A stretch of 64,000 nucleotides of DNA from PALSA-612 sp963773055 (GTDB lineage Bacteria > Actinomycetota > Thermoleophilia > Gaiellales > Gaiellaceae). The notes beneath the pieces were generated by a model. That model was not told the origin of the DNA. It was given only the letters and a program-made list of their open reading frames with translations, and ran no database searches. Below are positions 61,257-64,000 of the stretch, in pieces. The stretch spans positions 496,001 through 560,000 of the forward strand of contig CAVYZL010000003.1 in NCBI GenBank assembly GCA_963773055.1, read 5' to 3'. Positions within the stretch are counted from its first letter, which is position 1. Each line of letters opens with the position of its first letter. The translations under genes were made by a program, and so were the position numbers.

Positions 61257-61540
61257 CGCTCGAGCCTCGCGTCGACCTCGCCCGGCTCGAGAACGCCCTT
61301 CTCGGTGAGGATCGTCTCCATCGAGTAGACCCACCGCTCGTAGTAGCGCGCCCGCTCGTATGCCGCCGGCTCCATGCTCTCGATCCCTCGCCGGAGCTCG
61401 TCGACGTTCATGATCCCGTGCGCGCCGAGCGTCCCGACGAGCGCGTCCGTGAGCACCTCCCAGTCCTCGAGCGCGTGCTCCGCGCGGTCGATCGGCTCGT
61501 CAGTCTCCAGCCCGCCGCGGTCGTGGACTCCGCGCTCCAC
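61253..61540 (-). CDS. Nitrile hydratase beta subunit, N-terminal half as a separate gene
   Basis: A 95-residue protein beginning MERGVHDRGGLETDEPIDR, like the GIHDLGG start of nitrile hydratase beta, with FEDWEVL-like ALEDWEVLTDAL, NVDELRRGIESM and YYERWVYSMETILTEKGVL. GTG 61540 is chosen because homology begins there and TACGAT lies 7 bases upstream. Gene order (N-half, C-half, alpha type) is the order scnB-scnA-scnC of thiocyanate hydrolase. Confidence 0.85.
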   Translation of the reverse strand: MERGVHDRGGLETDEPIDRAEHALEDWEVLTDALVGTLGAHGIMNVDELRRGIESMEPAAYERARYYERWVYSMETILTEKGVLEPGEVDARLER

Positions 61541-61547
61541 ACATGAG

Positions 61548-61553
61548 ATCGTA
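61548..61553 (-). promoter_or_regulatory. Leaderless-type -10 hexamer TACGAT for the hydratase operon
   Basis: Minus-strand TACGAT ends 7 bases before GTG 61540. The gap to the divergent esterase ATG (61563) is 22 bp. TACGCG on the plus strand shares the same TA, 5 bases before that ATG. Confidence 0.45.
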
Positions 61554-61562
61554 CGCGCTGAC

Positions 61563-62474
61563 ATGGTGCTTCTCGATCCGCAGGCCAAAGCGGTCCTCGA
61601 ATACATCGACTCGCTGGGCGACCCACCGCTTCCCGAGACGACGCCCGAGGCCGCCCGCGCCACCCGCAGGTCGCGGCTGCAGCCGTCGGCGATCGAGGTC
61701 GAGGACGTCCGCGCCGTCGAAGCGGGCGGCATCCCGGCGCGCCTGTACCGGCCGCGGCCGGACGAGGGCCTCGGGCTGCTCGTCTACTTCCACGGCGGCG
61801 GCTGGGTGTTCGGCGATCTCGACACACACGACGCGACGTGCCGCGGGCTTGCGGTGTCGAGCCGTCACGCGGTGCTGTCGGTCGACTACCGCCTCGCGCC
61901 CGAGCATCCGTTTCCCGCGCCGCTCGACGACGCGCTCTCTGCCACGGCCTGGGCGCACGAGAACGCCGCGTCGCTCGGCTGCGACCCCGACCGGCTCGCG
62001 GTCGGTGGCGACTCCGCCGGCGGCAACCTCGCGGCCGTCGTCAGCCAGCGTGGCGGCGTGCCCCTCCGCTTCCAGCTGCTCGTCTATCCGATCGCCGACG
62101 CGCGCGGCGGGACGGCGTCGTACGAGGAGTTCGCAGACGGGCCGTTCCTCACGCGCCCGTCGATGGACTGGTTCATCGGGCACTACCTTTCCGGTGGAGC
62201 GGGCGCTGCCGACGACCCGCGCGTGTCGCCGCTGCTCGCTGCGGACGAAGCGCTGGCCGCCTCTCCACCGACCTTCGTCCTGACAGTTGCCGCCGACGTG
62301 CTCCGAGACGAAGGCGAGGCATACGCATCACGGCTCGCCGAGGTTGGCGTCCCCGTCGAGCACCGCCGCTACGACGGCATGTTCCACGGCTTCTTCGCGA
62401 TGCCGGAGGTGCTCGATGTCGGCCGTGAGGCGGTGGCGTTCGCGGGCGACCGGCTCGCGCGCGCGCTCGAGTAG
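61563..62474 (+). CDS. Alpha/beta hydrolase, hormone-sensitive-lipase family esterase
   Basis: A 303-residue hydrolase with the oxyanion motif YFHGGGWVFG, nucleophile elbow GGDSAGGNLAA, catalytic Asp region TVAADVLRDEG and His in GMFHGFFAMP. It cleaves short-chain esters in the cytoplasm; there is no signal peptide. The leading YRLAPEHPFPAPLDD is typical of the family. ATG 61563 is used because the upstream frame shadows the hydratase gene. It ends 1 base before the convergent MshEN gene. Confidence 0.92.
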   Translation: MVLLDPQAKAVLEYIDSLGDPPLPETTPEAARATRRSRLQPSAIEVEDVRAVEAGGIPARLYRPRPDEGLGLLVYFHGGGWVFGDLDTHDATCRGLAVSSRHAVLSVDYRLAPEHPFPAPLDDALSATAWAHENAASLGCDPDRLAVGGDSAGGNLAAVVSQRGGVPLRFQLLVYPIADARGGTASYEEFADGPFLTRPSMDWFIGHYLSGGAGAADDPRVSPLLAADEALAASPPTFVLTVAADVLRDEGEAYASRLAEVGVPVEHRRYDGMFHGFFAMPEVLDVGREAVAFAGDRLARALE

Positions 62475-62475
62475 G

Positions 62476-63129
62476 TCAGGCGGAGCCCCGGTTCGCGTCG
62501 CGATAGCGCTCGGACGCTTCGCGGCTGTACGACCAGACCGACTCCCGATCGTCCTCGCGCACGCGGACGATCTCGACCGCGAGCGGATCCTCCTGCTCGA
62601 TCAGATCGAACGCGAAGTCCGTCGCATCGAGGAACGAGTCAGAGACATGCAGCGGCTCCTCGATGAGCGGTCCGAGCACCTCGTAGTGCTCCTCGCGCAT
62701 CTCGACGTTCGGCTGGATCGGGATCGGGTCGGCGTGTTGGCTGTCCTGGTCGGCGAGCGCCTCCTGAATCTGCTGCCGGGAGACGTAGCCGCGCTCGACG
62801 AGGATGTCGCCGAGGTTGCCGCCCAGCCGATTCTGAGCGAGCAGCGCGCGCTGGAGGCCGCTCTCCGTCAGCAGCTCTCGCTCGACGAGGATCCGTCCGA
62901 TCTGGCGCGACCCCGAGGTCACGCCGCCCGCTACGTCGTGGGCGCCGCGCTGGACGGCAAGCGCCGCCGCGACGTCGACGGGCGAGACGACACGGTGCAT
63001 GACGAGCAGCTCGCCAAGGAGTAGGCCGGAGAGCTTCTGCTGCATCAGCCAGTGTTCGAGCTGGACCCGGTCGATCAGCCCTCGCTCGATCAGAATCTCG
63101 CCGAGAGGTCGCCAGCTGGGGTCAGCCAT
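62476..63129 (-). CDS. Stand-alone MshEN (GspE N-terminal) domain protein
   Basis: A 217-residue protein with two MshEN-type modules: PLGEILIERGLIDRVQLEHW..SGLLLGELLVMHRVVSPVDVAAAL and QIGRILVERELLTESGLQRAL..GGNLGDILVERGYVSRQQIQEAL. In type II secretion and pilus ATPases these modules precede the motor and some bind c-di-GMP. Here no ATPase domain follows. The C-terminal 70 residues are acidic and unknown. ATG 63129 is the start; upstream frame lacks homology. Confidence 0.82.
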   Translation of the reverse strand: MADPSWRPLGEILIERGLIDRVQLEHWLMQQKLSGLLLGELLVMHRVVSPVDVAAALAVQRGAHDVAGGVTSGSRQIGRILVERELLTESGLQRALLAQNRLGGNLGDILVERGYVSRQQIQEALADQDSQHADPIPIQPNVEMREEHYEVLGPLIEEPLHVSDSFLDATDFAFDLIEQEDPLAVEIVRVREDDRESVWSYSREASERYRDANRGSA

Positions 63130-63188
63130 GGACCACGTATCGGCAGTCGCGGCCGGAGACTCAACAGGGCGCAAAGGCACGCCCGGGC

Positions 63189-63398
63189 TCAGTACAGAAT
63201 CTCTTCCTTCTGCCGTTCTGCTCGCTTGCGGATCGAGCGGATGATCGCTCCTGCGAGAAAGGCGAGAAGCGGGATCGCGGAGAGCACCATCACCTCTTCC
63301 CACGCGACGGCGAGCCACAACGCTGCCGCTGCGCCGAACAGCGTGACCACGACGACCCGTTGCTCCTCGGGCGGCATTCGGCTGTACCAATCGACCAT
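63189..63398 (-). CDS. Small two-helix membrane protein
   Basis: A 69-residue protein MVDWYSRMPPEEQRVVVVTL... with two adjacent hydrophobic segments (VVVVTLFGAAAALWLAVAW and VLSAIPLLAFLAGAII) and a charged tail SIRKRAERQKEE. GAGGAGG lies 7 bases before ATG 63398. Function is unknown. Confidence 0.7.
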   Translation of the reverse strand: MVDWYSRMPPEEQRVVVVTLFGAAAALWLAVAWEEVMVLSAIPLLAFLAGAIIRSIRKRAERQKEEILY

Positions 63399-63543
63399 CG
63401 AGTACCTCCTCGGCGGGCGTGGGTCGCGTCCGCGCGCCGGGTTGTGTTTGGTTCTGAGAGGTATCGCGCGTTCGGGCGTTTCAGCGATCCCTCGGCCGGG
63501 GATTCGCGCGCGTCGTGTGCGGACGGGAGACCGGCCGATGGAG

Positions 63544-63549
63544 TAGGCT
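63544..63549 (+). promoter_or_regulatory. Leaderless-type -10 hexamer TAGGCT before coxB
   Basis: TAGGCT ends 9 bases before GTG 63559, the same hexamer and spacing as before the epimerase operon. Confidence 0.5.
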
Positions 63550-63558
63550 GCGAAACCG

Positions 63559-64000
63559 GTGCGGAAGGGTCAGATCGTCCAGCTCGCCGTCCTCACGGCC
63601 CTCGTTGCAGCGGCCACCACCGCGGTCGCAGTGCTCATTCCGTGGCTGCCTGTGTCCGCGTCCGAGCAGCGCGATCGGATCGACTTCACCTTCTGGCTCG
63701 CGACGGGGATCTGCATCTTCATCTTCGCCGTCGTCGTCTCCGGGATCCTGTACTCGGTCCTGAAGTTCCGGGCGCGGCCCGACGACGACACCGACGGTCC
63801 GCCGATCCACGGCCACACGGGGCTCGAGATCGCCTGGACCGCGGTCCCGGCGCTCCTCGTCACGGTGATCGCCATCGCCGCGGCCGTCGTGCTCTCGGAG
63901 AACGGCAACGCCGGGTCGAACCCGCTGGAGGTGAACGTGACCGCCGAGCAGTTCGCCTGGACGTTCACGTACGCGAACGGCGGCGCGAAGGGCGTCACGA
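63559..64000 (+). CDS. coxB: Cytochrome c oxidase subunit II (partial, cut by window edge)
   Basis: The visible 147 residues start MRKGQIVQLAVLTALVAAA with a first hydrophobic segment, then a second and third (FWLATGICIFIFAVVVSGIL; LEIAWTAVPALLVTVIAIAAA), followed by the start of the cupredoxin domain, NPLEVNVTAEQFAWTFTY. HTGLEIAWTAVPALL is the diagnostic subunit II motif. The CuA site lies beyond the window. GTG 63559 follows the leaderless-type hexamer TAGGCT. Confidence 0.92.
   Translation, partial: MRKGQIVQLAVLTALVAAATTAVAVLIPWLPVSASEQRDRIDFTFWLATGICIFIFAVVVSGILYSVLKFRARPDDDTDGPPIHGHTGLEIAWTAVPALLVTVIAIAAAVVLSENGNAGSNPLEVNVTAEQFAWTFTYANGGAKGVT

Overview
The window is a GC-rich, very gene-dense bacterial chromosome segment. 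It has GTG starts, four-base ATGA/GTGA overlaps, convergent genes that overlap tail to tail, a probable F420-type oxidoreductase and leaderless-looking promoters. This suggests an actinobacterium; a deep-branching class such as Thermoleophilia is my inference, not something the sequence proves. Many gene breaks are single-base indels with the reading frame resuming at once, so part of the consensus is probably imperfect, as in a metagenome-derived contig.

Layout. 1-7.3 kb (minus): a potassium locus with sensor kinase, KdpE, two small unknown proteins, KdpF-A-C-B (not the usual A-B-C order) and the start of a separate KdpD N-terminal domain. 7.3-17.5 kb (plus): a tight nine-gene operon (aldehyde dehydrogenase, ketopantoate-reductase-like, CMP-sugar-synthase-like, methyltransferase, enolase-superfamily, transketolase, polysaccharide deacetylase, GNAT, GT-B-like transferase), which looks like an undescribed route to an activated acidic sugar and its transfer to a glycan. 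17.4-32.5 kb: helicase, thiD-thiL, a cyclase-domain ATPase, thioredoxin, polyprenol-phosphate glycosyltransferase, PolX, a PLP decarboxylase, Nudix, OtsB, two half-size TauE proteins, and a ZIP transporter with a Zur/Fur-type regulator. 32.5-45.7 kb: cell envelope genes, with an M23 peptidase, a dTDP-rhamnose set (rmlA-C-D-B), a SpoIID-subtilisin fusion, and a minus-strand wbpI-A-B-D-like set for a diacetamido-uronic acid.

45.67-46.42 kb: a tRNA-Lys gene whose 3' end occurs three times, flanking an integrase C-terminal remnant and a VOC gene. This is the scar of an integrated element. 46.5-52.3 kb is accessory-looking: alcohol dehydrogenase, flavin monooxygenase, a multicopper oxidase with two inserted heavy-metal-binding domains, and a methyltransferase. 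52.4-56.3 kb: a secreted multi-HYR protein and a secreted beta-helix protein. 56.4-60.4 kb: pstC-A-S and a divergent pstB, with two four-unit PHO-box-like arrays. 60.4-61.5 kb: a three-gene cobalt-type nitrile/thiocyanate hydratase. 61.6-64 kb: an esterase, an orphan MshEN protein, a small membrane protein and the start of coxB.

Regulation readable from the sequence: TANNNT hexamers 6-10 bases before start codons (leaderless mRNAs), several shared by divergent genes only 17-42 bp apart; a candidate KdpE operator; a Zur/Fur box; and PHO boxes.
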